This document shows, piece by piece, positions 20,249-30,039 of a DNA stretch of 64,000 nucleotides. The translations under genes and the position numbers were made by a program. Under the pieces are notes generated by a model. That model saw only the letters and a program-made list of their open reading frames with translations, had not been told where the DNA came from and ran no database searches. Positions within the stretch are counted from its first letter, which is position 1, and every line of letters starts with the position of its first letter. This stretch comes from Zymoseptoria tritici IPO323 (lineage: Eukaryota > Ascomycota > Dothideomycetes > Mycosphaerellales > Mycosphaerellaceae), in assembly GCF_000219625.1 (NCBI RefSeq), contig NC_018218.1, positions 1,674,001 through 1,738,000 of the forward strand, in the 5' to 3' direction.

Positions 20249-21957
20249 TCAGCGCAATGGTACGGCGGCGTCGGTGTCGGGAGTGAAGTCGGGAGTGAAG
20301 TGTTCCAGTCCCTCGAGGGCCAGGCAGATGCAGATGATCCAGTCGGGGTGATGTTGGCACTCCCCAGGGCACTCGTGTCGAGGACGGATGAAGTCGAATA
20401 GTGGAGTGTTGTCCAACAACTGCTGCTGTCGTGCGGTGAGGGGAGCAACGGTGAAGTCGCTTGGTGAGAGGACGAGGTCGTCGTCGATGCGGTCGAGGGC
20501 AGAGGGCCGACTAGGACTGGGACTAGGGTCTGCATGAAAGTTAGCGCCCGGGGCCGTCGTGTCGATCTTCGTTGACCGTCAGTCAGAAAACTTCTGGTCC
20601 AACGTGGCCACGGTCCCGTCGCGCTTCATTGGCTTGAAAGGACCTCACCCGGCCATCTCCATCCTCATCAAAGAATACATCAAGGAAATATGCTGGACTT
20701 ACTTACGCCCTCTGGCTGGACAGTGTGGTTGTGATACAACTGCTGTGGCCGCTGAGCTTGCTGAGCTTGGAATTGCTGCTGAGGCGGGAACTGCTGAGGT
20801 GAGAACTCCCGCTGAGGTGCGAATTCTCCCACAATCTGCATGTGCTGCTGAGGTGGAAAGGGCTGGCGTGGTGAAATTCCATGCGGGAGTTGCAGGTGCT
20901 GCTGTGGTGAGAACTGCACGTGCTGCTGAGCTTGCATTTGCTGCACTTGTGGGAGTTGCTGAACTTGACGCTGCTGCCATTGGAGCGGGTGAGCCTGCTC
21001 GGCCAGGAAGTTCTGTTCAGCTTGGAAGTGCTGCTCAGGTTGGGATAGCCGCCGATCTTGGAATAGCCGCTGATTCTGTTGCTCCAGGTTGCGTTGTTGC
21101 TGTGGCGTCCAGTTCGGAGGCTGCTGGAAAGACTGCTGCTGAGGCCGCGGGTACTGTTGCGGCGGGAAAGACTGCTGTTGCGGCAGTACCATCGAGTCCG
21201 GCCGGATACTCAAACCCTGCTCCGGTGGAACAACTTGGTGCTGATTGTGCTGTTGAGGTTGAGCCTGGTGAGCCTGTCCTTGCTGGAAAAGGCCCTGCTG
21301 GTGGGCTCTTTGTTGCTGAGGGAGCCCGAGCTTTCGGTTCTCCAGGTACTGCACGCGTTGGCGCTGTTGGGGTCGCTGTTGCTCAGAGTCCTGCTGTGGT
21401 TGTTCAGACCGGCTACGCTTCAAGTGCGGCGACGACTGTTGTGGTAGGCGCGACTGTTGTGGTAGGCGACACTGCTGGCCGTGAAGCTGCTGCTGCTGTT
21501 GATAATACCCTGGACTCAAGTTGCCCACTCCGTGCGGAACAGAGTCTTGACGATACGGCTCTGGAGGAAACTGGAATGATCTCTGCGGACTGGAGAAGTC
21601 CCGGTTCCAGTCTTCAGCAAAGGACACGGTAGCTTTGCGCATCCGTGGTGGTGGCGTGGCCTGCGGACTGACCAATCGCTGGCTCGAGTTCCCAGAATCG
21701 GAAACGGAAGCATTGTGCATATGTGGTGGTAGCGTGGCCTGCAAACGTGGCGGTGGCATACCACCAACCCAGATTGGCATGTGGTTGTGCTGACTGTGGG
21801 AAGGCAACATCGGTGGACCCATTATCTGTATCGGAGGACCCATTGCATGCGACGGCAGTGCATGAGTGTTGCGTGGAAAGTACTGAGCTGGATCGTTCCT
21901 GTCCTGTTGCCATTGCTGGTGGTTGTACTCGGGCTGGAGCCCGAATCCGCGGTCCAT
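20249..21957 (-). CDS. Gln-rich protein with conserved-looking Cys/His C-terminus (two exons)
   Basis: Exon 1 is 21957-20703 and exon 2 is 20529-20249, giving 511 residues. The start is an ATG in context GTCAAAATGG. Exon 1 is extremely Gln/Pro-rich (runs such as QQPPNWTPQQQRNLEQQNQR). Its donor at 20702 (GTAAGTCC) and the acceptor at 20530, preceded by GCTAAC and TGCAG, define a 173 nt intron. In phase 1 this joins to a 93-residue tail that looks like ordinary globular coding sequence: DRIDDDLVLSPSDF, LDNTPLFDFI, then the Cys/His cluster HECPGECQHH and WIICICLALEG. A nearer donor, four bases earlier, would join in phase 0 to a frame that runs on into the forkhead gene, but reads as non-protein-like. 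Function unknown; Gln-rich composition suggests transcription or RNA binding. The stop lies 151 bp upstream of the forkhead ATG. Confidence 0.68.
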
Positions 21958-22182
21958 TTTGACGTCGGAGGTGCTGTTGTGCGACAAAAATACGTTCAAA
22001 GCTCTCAGGGGCTGTCAAACAGGAGTTGGAGAGAGTGAACAGGATTGTGCGCTGCTTTCCAGTGGAGGACGAGAAAGAGAGAAAACCTTCAACGCTGACT
22101 ACAAGATTACCTATACGAACGACTATTGCCAATTGGGCGTCGCCGAATTCTGGCAGTACCAAGGAGATCAAATTTCCCTATC
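21958..22182. promoter_or_regulatory. Divergent promoter, Gln-rich gene / 2OG oxygenase
   Basis: A 225 bp region between divergent start codons. It includes a purine-rich patch (GAGGACGAGAAAGAGAGAAAA, 22066-22086). No further elements were identified. Confidence 0.4.
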
Positions 22183-23028
22183 ATGGCTCCCAAAGTCAAG
22201 ACGAGCAAGCCCGGATTGGCTACAGCGAAGCAACCCACACCGAATTGGCCGGCAATGCAACCTCTCCTGCCTTCTTCCGACCTATCATTCGAGATACTGC
22301 TGCAAAATCAGATCCTCACGATACCCCGTCTGTGGACATCCACTCTCGCCAAGAAGTATGTGACCTTTCTCTCCACGCTCCCACTCGTGACTACGCCCGG
22401 CAAGCCCAAAAGAGGAGATGCCGTGCGGGTGAACGACCGCTACCAGATTGATGATGCGATATTCGCAGAGCAGTTGTGGAGCTGCACGGCTCTGAAAGAT
22501 CTCGTTCTGAACGCTGAGAATGCCGAAGATGGCACTCCTCTTTCTGAAGCGGCCAAGCACGAACTATGGGGCGGCGAGGTCCTCGGTTTGAACAGCAATA
22601 TCAGAATATATAGATATTCAAAAGGGCAGTTCTTCGATCAGCACTGTAAGTTCACTTACCGAGATCCATCCGTATAGTATTTGGCGAGATCTCAAGACAG
22701 TACTGACGTCAATGCGGTCACAGATGACGATGCGAATAATGTTATGTTCCCATCCGAGGCATCTCCACAAAGCATAAAAGGCAGGACGACGTGGACTCTG
22801 CTACTGTACCTCAGTTCTCCTGCAACGGGCTGCATCGGTGGGGAGACCATCTTCTACCCGGAACCCGCCAGTAAGCGTGAGGCCGCACCATCTCCGGTGA
22901 TAGCAGAGCTGGAAGTCGGCACAGCGCTACTGCACCGGCATGGCAAAGACTGCATGCTTCATGAAGGCAGAGAGGTCACCGCGGGCGAGAAGTGGGTGAT
23001 TCGCAGCGATCTGGTCGTGAAGCGGTGA
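22183..23028 (+). CDS. 2-oxoglutarate/Fe(II) oxygenase, prolyl-4-hydroxylase type (two exons)
   Basis: Exons are 22183-22645 and 22724-23028, giving 255 residues. The 78 nt intron (GTAAGT donor, TCACAG acceptor) splits the Tyr codon inside the catalytic HxD motif. Splicing yields FFDQHYDD, with the Fe ligands His and Asp. The distal ligand is His in MLHEGREV, and Arg in KWVIRSD is placed to bind 2-oxoglutarate. Without splicing the frame stops after the His, so the intron is well supported. The protein has no signal peptide, pointing to a cytosolic or nuclear dioxygenase. The ATG at 22183 (TATCATGGC) is the first ATG in frame. The substrate is unknown. Confidence 0.88.
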
Positions 23029-23064
23029 TCAAAAACATCCAACGACGCGCAGATTTATCTATAA

Positions 23065-23996
23065 TTACTCAAGCCGCGTCGCCTTGACCAACACCGGAAT
23101 CATCCCACCCGTCGACAACTTGAACTCCCTATGTCCCAGCACCCTCAAATGGCTGGCAATCGCCCCGGAATGGCTCGTAACCGAAACCACCACCCCCCTC
23201 TCCCTCGCAAACAACCCATCCAACCACTCTCCAATCCTCTCATCAATCTCCTCGTTCGTCTCCCGATGATCCGCTTGCCACAACTCATCCTCCTCCGTCA
23301 ACCCCTCCTCCACCTCCCACCCCTTATTGAACACCTTTTCAAACTCCGACCGCCTCCCCCGCCGATCACAAGTATGCACGCCCAACACCTCTCTCACCAG
23401 TTCCTTCACCAGCGGCTTGAACCCATGCACGTCCTCCCACGTCAACTGCGCAGTTTGCAAACATCTCCACATCGGACTCACAACCCACGCCTCCGGCAAC
23501 GGCATACCCACACCTTTCTCCAACTGCCTTTTCACAAACCGATTCGCCGTCCGCGCTTGCTCTTCGCCGACAACCGTGAGATGCGCGTCCGCCCAGAACA
23601 ATTCGCCGTCGCCTTCCAGTTTCGACCAGTAGTCGTCCCATTTTTCGGTCCCGTATTTAGCTTCCGCGACATTGTGGGATCCTTCACCGTGCCGGCCGAG
23701 GTAGAGGAGTTTATAGCTTACATTTGTTGGGGCGGCGGAGGCGAGATGGTGGATGTAGGTCGTAAAGCGCTGCCAGAGGGGATCGGAGGGGTTGGTGTCG
23801 GTCGGATAGGAGCGGTTAACGAGGCCGAAGTTGTGCGTCTGACGGTAGAGTGTGAGTTTGGCTAGATTTCTATTCGATAGAGAGAGAGTGTACGAACGTA
23901 GTCGAATGAGTCTGGATCTGTGTCTGCCGCGTCTTGGTAGAAGAAGCCTTTGACAATCTCGTACTTGAACTTTGTCGAGGGAGCTGTAGAACCCAT
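23065..23996 (-). CDS. Phosphoglycerate mutase-like (histidine phosphatase) protein, Pmu1-like
   Basis: Two exons: 23996-23898 and 23838-23065, giving 290 residues. The donor is a non-standard GTTCGT and the acceptor CGTCAG; the 59 nt intron keeps phase 0 and contains an in-frame stop, so it must be removed. The catalytic RHG loop is clear (LGRHGEGSHN), followed by SPMWRCLQTA and the second catalytic His in TSHSGAI. This places it in the histidine-phosphatase superfamily near yeast Pmu1. A start at 24083 would add 29 residues with a hydrophobic segment (LTVFIGCLVWYY) that could anchor it in a membrane. I prefer 23996 because family members begin with a similar KFKYEIVKGFF block. The stop lies 36 bp from that of the convergent oxygenase. 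Confidence 0.85.
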
Positions 23997-24721
23997 GTTG
24001 AACGCGAATGTATTGTCAGAATCTCGCGTTCTGTAGTACCACACGAGACAGCCGATGAACACCGTCAGACTGAAGGAGTCCATCGTGTTAGTTGGGTTTG
24101 ATTTCTGGAAAACACGAAGTAGTCTATCGACGCCGGAAGGGAAGGTATTGCACAATCCAGTCTCGATGGAAGGCGAGCATGCAGCACTTACCAGATCACA
24201 CTCAAGTTTCTCCGCTCAAGTTTTACTCCCGGTATCATCCCTCTGTGTATATGAAAAGAGCTTCAAGTTTCAATCTGATCCATCACTCTTCTGGTCGAGA
24301 GGTGAAGTCAATACGTGGTAGCGCAACACAGACTCATCGAGAGAAGTCGTGGGCAGGCGCGAATTTGCAGAGCAGTGGACAAATGACAGTGAACAACAGC
24401 CATCGAGAAGACTTGGACGACGTTCGTTTCCGAGCAGCACTCCGCGAGAAGGGGAAGTGAGGGTCAGGCTCAGAGAAGTCACAGATCGCCACAGATATAG
24501 GAATTCGGCAATCTTCGTTGAGGCTCTCCGTAACAGACAAGATAGCATAGATCCCATCGCAACAGTCCAGTCACGACTCCTCGAACGAAGGAAATAACCA
24601 CAATCACACCACTTTGCACAAAAGAAACGGTCTTCTCAGTGTTTCCAGACAGTCCATCACCACATCACCACATCGCCCGCAAGCCGTTCATGTTGCTTTC
24701 CGCCGTGATCACAGCCGCCGT
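23997..24721. other. Intergenic, about 0.7 kb
   Basis: This is the upstream region of the Pmu1-like gene and downstream region of the knottin-like gene. Short frames exist on both strands, but none has a recognisable motif or good splice context. Confidence 0.35.
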
Positions 24722-24942
24722 TTACTGGCAGATGAGGTCCAAGCCATTGGGGGCGAAATCGCAGCGTCGCCCACCGCAGCAACGGTATTGGATGTTGCAG
24801 AATTCTGTGGGAACCGCGCTGTTAGAGAATGCAACCGTCCTGGGACAATATCGGTATACATACGACCACGGAGTTGGCAAGCGAGTGCCTGGCCGGCGAA
24901 GAGAGTGGCCGCGAGGCAGAGAAGTTGCAGATCGAACTTCAT
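24722..24942 (-). CDS. Small secreted six-cysteine peptide, knottin-like spacing (two exons)
   Basis: Exons are 24942-24864 and 24804-24722, giving a 53-residue precursor. The first ~21 residues form a clean signal peptide (MKFDLQLLCLAATLFAGQ, then ALA). A 59 nt intron has a GTATGT donor, a CTCTAAC branch site and a CCCACAG acceptor. After splicing, the mature ~32-residue peptide holds six cysteines spaced C-x6-C-x5-CC-x4-C-x10-C, the order typical of inhibitor cystine knots. Unspliced, the frame also stays open for 77 codons but loses this pattern, so splicing is the key assumption. It may be an apoplastic effector or antimicrobial peptide; no specific family or activity can be named. A second cysteine-rich candidate lies 0.6 kb upstream on the same strand. 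Confidence 0.66.
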
Positions 24943-25574
24943 GGTTGCTGTCTCGTTGAGTTGATGTTGATGTTGTTTCGTGGAGGTGTGTTGGGACGAT
25001 GATGTTCCGTGGAAGTGTGTTCGGTCGATGTTGTTCGGTGGAGATGTTTTGGGTCGCCACTGGAGTTGATGCCGAAAGCGATGTTGATGTCGATGTCGAT
25101 GTCGAAACGCAAGATGGGTGGGAGAGGACCAGCTGTCCGCCGGTGAGCAGCGGAACACTGGACAAGGAAAGCCTACACACGGACTTTGTGCTGCATCGAT
25201 CGTCCAGTCCAGGAACAGCGCTTGCGGTCGGAAAACTCAATCGATACCCTCTTCACGGCGGCCATCGACAGTTTCTCGAGGTCGATCATCTCTGGGCTGG
25301 TATGATTGACAGACCGATCGGAACTGGAGACCAATGAAGAAACAGTAGCAACGAATCAAGCCTACAGAAAAGGTTTCGTCCTGATCGCAACATGCACATC
25401 GACCACCTCCAAAAGAGTCCTCGAAAGCCCGCATGAACCCCCTGCTCATCATTCCTCTCCCTTTCCTCCGCCTCCTCCTCGGCGTGAACGCTACGCCCCA
25501 GGTCAGCGGGAGCTGAATTTTCAGCCCGACGAACAAAGGAAAAGCGACCCACGCTTACTTGCCCGATCCTCACT
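24943..25574. other. Intergenic, 632 bp, upstream of the knottin-like gene
   Basis: Probable promoter region. It contains a degenerate GATGTCGATGTC run (about 25062-25108) and a repeated GTGGA(G/A)(G/A)TGT motif near 24980-25045. No gene is supported. Confidence 0.4.
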
Positions 25575-25923
25575 TCATCCCAGCGCCGGAGGTTGGGCCT
25601 CAGAGCAAGCCTCTAGCTCCCTTTGCGATCGAGGATCTTTACCCGACGGACACGCATTGTGGTTGTCGCTCGGCGCATGCGAATCAGCGCAGTAGCCCTT
25701 GTAGATGCGGCATTTGACGCCGAGGAAAACGTTCGTGTACCCGGAGCAGGCGTTGTGGAGGCAGTGATTCGCGCAATCCGTGCCGCCGACTGAACCCTTG
25801 TCGATGTTGGCTATGCAATCCGCGGAAGCGTCTCAGGTTTCTGACAAACGCAGCGGGTATCGCAGGCAGCTGACGTAAGAACGCTGAGGAGTGAGATGGC
25901 GGTGAAGAGATGGAGAGGCGCAT
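25575..25923 (-). pseudogene. Probable frameshifted gene for a cysteine-rich secreted protein
   Basis: Three frames each hold a piece of what looks like one small secreted protein. The ATG (25923) begins MRLSIS. A signal-peptide-like stretch (LFTAISLLSVLTSAACDTR) continues in a second frame from about 25912, with three cysteines. A third frame from about 25831 to the stop at 25575 carries eight cysteines (TDCANHCLHNAC, GVKCRIYKGYC). The second transition could be a 56 nt intron with a poor GTCAGA donor. The first cannot, because the sequence is contiguous there, so a small indel in the CT-rich tract after the ATG is implied. It may be a decayed effector gene or an assembly error. No homologous family is recognised. 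Confidence 0.42.
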
Positions 25924-26745
25924 GATGGGCGATTGCAGATGTGGTAGTGATGTAGATGCTTGCGTGTGAATCTGGGACCGCCTTGGAAGGTGGAGGTGGA
26001 ATCAGTTGGAGAATGTCTTCTCCTGTAGGAGGATGGACGGAAGAGGATGACCGCGGATGACAAGGAGGAAGCTGTTGTGGGCAGACCCAAGAGCCCGGAA
26101 GGAGTGGAGCTGGCGGTCAGGATACCGCAGCGGCCATGGCATAGAGTACCTTGCTGTGAATGCTGGTTGAAAACACCGTTCGCCCGGCGTGAGAGGTTTG
26201 TCCCGAAAGAAAGAGTCAGTGACCAATCCTTGAACCCAATCACCGACCTCTCCGTGCAAATGTCAAGTCGCAAAGTTCTCGATCACTGCCTCAAGAGAGC
26301 ATCGATTGAGTTTTCGACGGTACCTGCTATTCCTGTATGCCGGATACAGTCGGGTATTCAGGCTGGCAGCGTGAGGCTGGCGAGCTGAAACTCGATCCTC
26401 GCTCGCAACAATGATAAGCAATCATCGGTCTGGTCGTATCGCAGTGCCGTCGAGTTCATCGTCAAGACGCCCAGCTCGAGCATTCTTCGGAAGCTGGTAG
26501 TGCAGGATACGCGAATGTGATGGCGACGTCGACATCCATTTCGTGCTTGAAGGACGAAATGCTGCGCGGTCACCGAGCTGCCCTGGCAGAGAACACTGCC
26601 GAGATGCTGTTGAGCGCGTTCCAGGCCGCATGTCGTCCCAAAGGCAATGATATCGCAATCACGGACCTCCTCAGCCCATCGCGCCTCACGAATTTCCGCC
26701 ATCTTGCCATTCCACGGCTCACCCACGCATACTTTCTCATTAAGC
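25924..26745. other. Intergenic, 0.8 kb
   Basis: Lies upstream of the cysteine-rich pseudogene and downstream of the conserved mitochondrial-type gene. Open frames of up to 146 codons overlap here without motifs. I see nothing I can call. Confidence 0.35.
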
Positions 26746-27591
26746 TCAAGTCTTCACCTCTGCCGCGTTCTTAATCCTCCTTTCCTCCGCCTCCAACCTC
26801 TCCACCACCTTCTGTCTCAAGTACGGACTCAACCCCAACATGCCCTGCATCGTAATCACCCGATACGTCCCACTCTTCTGATACCGTCCATGTCCATCCA
26901 CAAACTTGCCTTGTCCATCAATCTCCAAACTCCCCAGAATATCCTCGGGATAATTCGTGCGTCCGAAATCCGGCGGATTGCGCTGATCGCCCACGTGTAC
27001 AAATCCACCTCTTCCACCACCTCCCGCTCCGCCCTGTGCACTCGCCCCGCCCGCGCCGTCGCCGCCTGATCGATTGCCAGCTCCACCTGCTGCCGTCCCT
27101 CGTCCACGTTTCTTGCGGTTCATTTGATTGGCTTGTTGTTGGTGTTGAGGGAAGAAGACGCCGCCGCTGCCGAGAGAGGAGCCGGCTTGCGACATGTAGA
27201 GTTGGGCTTGGGATTGGACTTCGGGGTCGTGGACGGCGGACTGAGCGAGGACTTCGTGGACGAGGGGGAGGAAGTGGGGGTTTTCGGTGAGGGTGTCCGG
27301 GGTGGGTGGGTTGGTGGTGGAGGTGCCGATTGCGAGGGAGGGCGTGGGTGGAGTGGTGGAGAGGTAGCTGAGGAGGTAGGATCTTGGGGTCGTTGGTTGT
27401 TCGTGGACGTACTGCGATGAGAGCGTTAGTTGTGAGATGATGGCAGACAGTGAATGCAATGTCCTTACGATATGTGGATTGTTGGGCAGGGTGGAGAGAG
27501 CTCTCCTCAGTGTTGATGGAGATGTGCGAGCAATCAGGCGTAAAGAATTGAATGACATGGCCGATCTGGTTGGTGCAAGTAGTGTAGCCAT
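26746..27591 (-). CDS. Conserved fungal protein of unknown function, probable mitochondrial import
   Basis: Exons are 27591-27469 and 27411-26746, giving 262 residues. A start at 27558 would give 251. The 57 nt intron is in frame without a stop, but it has a GTAAGG donor, an AACTAAC branch and an ATCGCAG acceptor, so I treat it as real. The N-terminus is Arg/Ser/Thr-rich without acids (SLRLIARTSPSTLRRALST), like a mitochondrial presequence. The middle holds a Gly/Arg-rich linker (RGRGTAAGGAGNRSGGDG). The C-terminus (NPPDFGRTNYPEDILGS, GTYRVITMQGMLGLSPYLR) reads like a conserved domain I cannot name. The region before the linker (PRSYLLSYL, LAIGTSTTN) also looks conserved. Confidence 0.75.
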   Translation of the reverse strand: MATLLAPTRSAMSFNSLRLIARTSPSTLRRALSTLPNNPHIVRTLHSLSAIISQLTLSSQYVHEQPTTPRSYLLSYLSTTPPTPSLAIGTSTTNPPTPDTLTENPHFLPLVHEVLAQSAVHDPEVQSQAQLYMSQAGSSLGSGGVFFPQHQQQANQMNRKKRGRGTAAGGAGNRSGGDGAGGASAQGGAGGGGRGGFVHVGDQRNPPDFGRTNYPEDILGSLEIDGQGKFVDGHGRYQKSGTYRVITMQGMLGLSPYLRQKVVERLEAEERRIKNAAEVKT

Positions 27592-27997
27592 TGCGAATAT
27601 GAAGGACCAATCCTTTCTCCAGTTGTGGGTGTTGTTGATGGAAGAAAGCTGCGCTCGGTGCTGACGTCGAAGACCAAAATTTGGGAGCATGAGGTGGGCC
27701 AACAGTGATCGACGCTGCAAGGAACATCATTTTTCGATCATTATCACATGCAAAGACAGGGGCCACACGAAATGGATATACACTTCCTCATGGCGTTGTT
27801 ATTCTATTGTCACAACGCTGCTATTCGCGGCGAGGTCTCCATCGACTGCTTCTACTCGGCATCTCAGGACCTCTCATGCCTCCTGCGCTGCGAAACCCAG
27901 TGGATAGCTCTGCAATGCATCCACCCGGCCATGTATTCAGTCTGGCGCCTGTCCCAACTATCGCCCTTGCCACATCAACCATACTTCCGTATGCCCG
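27592..27997. other. Intergenic, 406 bp
   Basis: Promoter side of the unknown mitochondrial-type gene and 3' side of RTF1. No gene is seen. Confidence 0.4.
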
Positions 27998-30039
27998 TCA
28001 AATCTCCAGATCAATCCCCAAGTCCAACTCCCCAATAATATCATCATCCATATTCCGCTTCTTCAAAGCTCCAATCGGCCCCTTGACCGCCGCCGCCGCC
28101 TTCTTCTTCGGCGAAGCAGGAACACTAACCACAGCCGGACTCTCCCCCCTCTCGAGAGCGTCAAACTTGTCCTGTCGTACTCGGAAGTCCTTCGCTTTGG
28201 CCTCTACTCGGGCCTTGACTTCCATCATTTGCCTGTTCCTCGCAGCTTCGGCTTCACGCGCGATTTTGTTGCGTTCTTCGATGAGAGCTTTCCGGACTTC
28301 CTGTTGGTTCTTGGCGCGATTGGTCTTGTTGAGAGCGGCGAATCTGTCGTATCGAGACATTTCCTTGTCAGCCGGCGGCGGCGGCTTGACTTTGCTCGGT
28401 CCATTGGTTGCGACGCTGTTCAAAGCTTCAAGTTCGGCGTCGCAGCGAGCAATCTCTTCCTCATCTCCGGCTTCTTCCGCTTCGGTACGGCGTCGATTGA
28501 TGTCCTTGCGCTTCTGCTGCGCTACATATGCAGGGTCGTGCTTCTGCTCCATTGCCTTTTGTCGGGCAAATTTGAGTTGCAGGGTGGCTTCAGTGAATTG
28601 TGTGTTGATAAGATCATCGATGGCGTTCCGCTTCATGGTGAGCAATTTCAGGGATGACGGGCGAATGTTCTCCTTGCGCAGTGTGTCGATGAAGCGGTCG
28701 TATTCGGCTTGAGTGAATCTCCCGTCCGAGCAAGCGTGGAATGGCCATGGCTTCTCTGCTGAACCTTGCGCTACAATGGCGTACTGATCGGTGGTGAACT
28801 TCTTGCCGATGGCGTTGTCCAGCTGGTAGGGTTTGCCTTCCGTGAAGCCTGCGCGGAGTTAATACATCGTCCGTTGAGCCAGGTCTGCTCTACTCACCCT
28901 TTATCTGCGTCATGCGGTACATGTTCTGGCCGGTCTCTCGATTCAGACCAATGCTGATGCGAGCGTAACATCCTCGAATCGCCTCCTCGAAACCGGGGTA
29001 GAAACAGACTTTGGCAAAGGCAGAACGTCCAACTCTGCAGCGCTCAAAGTCTCTGAGCTCAGCTGGTGGTTCCTCGCGACCTCGATTTCTATTCGAGGTT
29101 GGTTCGGCCCATTCAACTTCACTCTCACCATCGGCGTCGCGGTCTGAGATCGGTGTGGGCGAACGTTGGTCCCTGCGATCACGACCTGTATCGCGACGAT
29201 CTCGCTCGGCGCCCTTTTGCTCGCGTGCTCTCTTGTAATCGTCCAGTGCACTACGCTTGTTCGACTTGGGTCGCAAGCTCCTCTTCTCGCCATCGTCCAG
29301 CTCAGCAGCATCTGCCTTGCGCTTTTGTTTGCTTTGTGCTGCGTTCTCATTCATAGCCTTCTTCAGCATCAAGTCCTGCTGTCGGTGGGTGACTTCTTGA
29401 GCACGTTCTGCTAGGATCTCTTCTCGTTCGATCTCGGGGAGTGCCAGAATACGCTCGCGGTCTGAAGTGGACATGAATTTGCCCTCGATGGGGTAGAGAG
29501 GTGTCTCATCGTCGAAATCGGCTGCTGCATCGTTGTCGGAATCTCTGCGGCGATCGGAAGCGACTGATCGTGCTGGTGAAGATGATCTGTTGCGACGATT
29601 GAGGTCAATATCCTTCTTAGACATAAGTCGACCCATGGCGGCGGTCGGTGCTTTAGGTGGATGTTTGAAGGAGTGGATGGAAGGCAGTTGAGAGTTGAAT
29701 GAATGGAAGTGTAAAGCAATAAGGAGGTCGAGCATGTGCGAAGAGTGACGCATTCACAAGGAGGATGACTTACGCTTCACCTTCGTCTTCGCTCTCCTGC
29801 TGCTTAGGCCGCCGTCTTCCCCGTGACTTGACTTTCTGTGCAACACCTCTCTGCGCGACACCTTTTCTGCCTGCACCATTTTCCTCATTCTTCTCCACGC
29901 TCTGCTTCGGCTCGGGGGTAGGAGAGCGATCATCGATGACTTGTGTCTGATCGAGGCGGTCGAGATCGTCTACCTCGCTGTCCGAGCTGTCGTCGTTGAC
30001 CAGGCCTAGGAGCTCATTGTCGAGATCTTCGGCCGACAT
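27998..30039 (-). CDS. RTF1: Rtf1, Plus3-domain subunit of the Paf1 complex (three exons)
   Basis: Exons: 30039-29774, 29586-28898 and 28848-27998, giving 601 residues. Intron 1 is 187 nt (GTAAGT donor, AACAG acceptor). Intron 2 is 49 nt (GTGAGT, GCGCAG). Phases 2 and 1 both close correctly. Rtf1 travels with RNA polymerase II as part of Paf1C and promotes H2B ubiquitination. The acidic N-terminus (ELLGLVNDDSSDSEVDD) is typical. The histone modification domain region (ILALPEIEREEILAER) lies near residue 125. The Plus3 domain (about 262-385) includes RCRVGRSAFAK and QIKGFTEGKPYQL, with an intron inside it. A long charged coiled-coil tail follows (QQKRKDINRRRTEAEE). An alternative start inside intron 1 (MGRLMSKKD) exists but would lose the acidic head. 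Confidence 0.93.

Noticed and set aside
20098..20535. N-terminal extension of the forkhead protein
   Set aside because: Composition is unlike a conserved protein, its ATG overlaps a CAG acceptor, and another frame here gives a better exon for the upstream gene.
20559..21632. A 357-codon Ala/Val-rich frame on the + strand
   Set aside because: It is the antisense shadow of the Gln-rich exon; CAG/CAA runs read backwards give Leu, Ala and Val codons. It lacks motifs and starts inside the other gene's intron.
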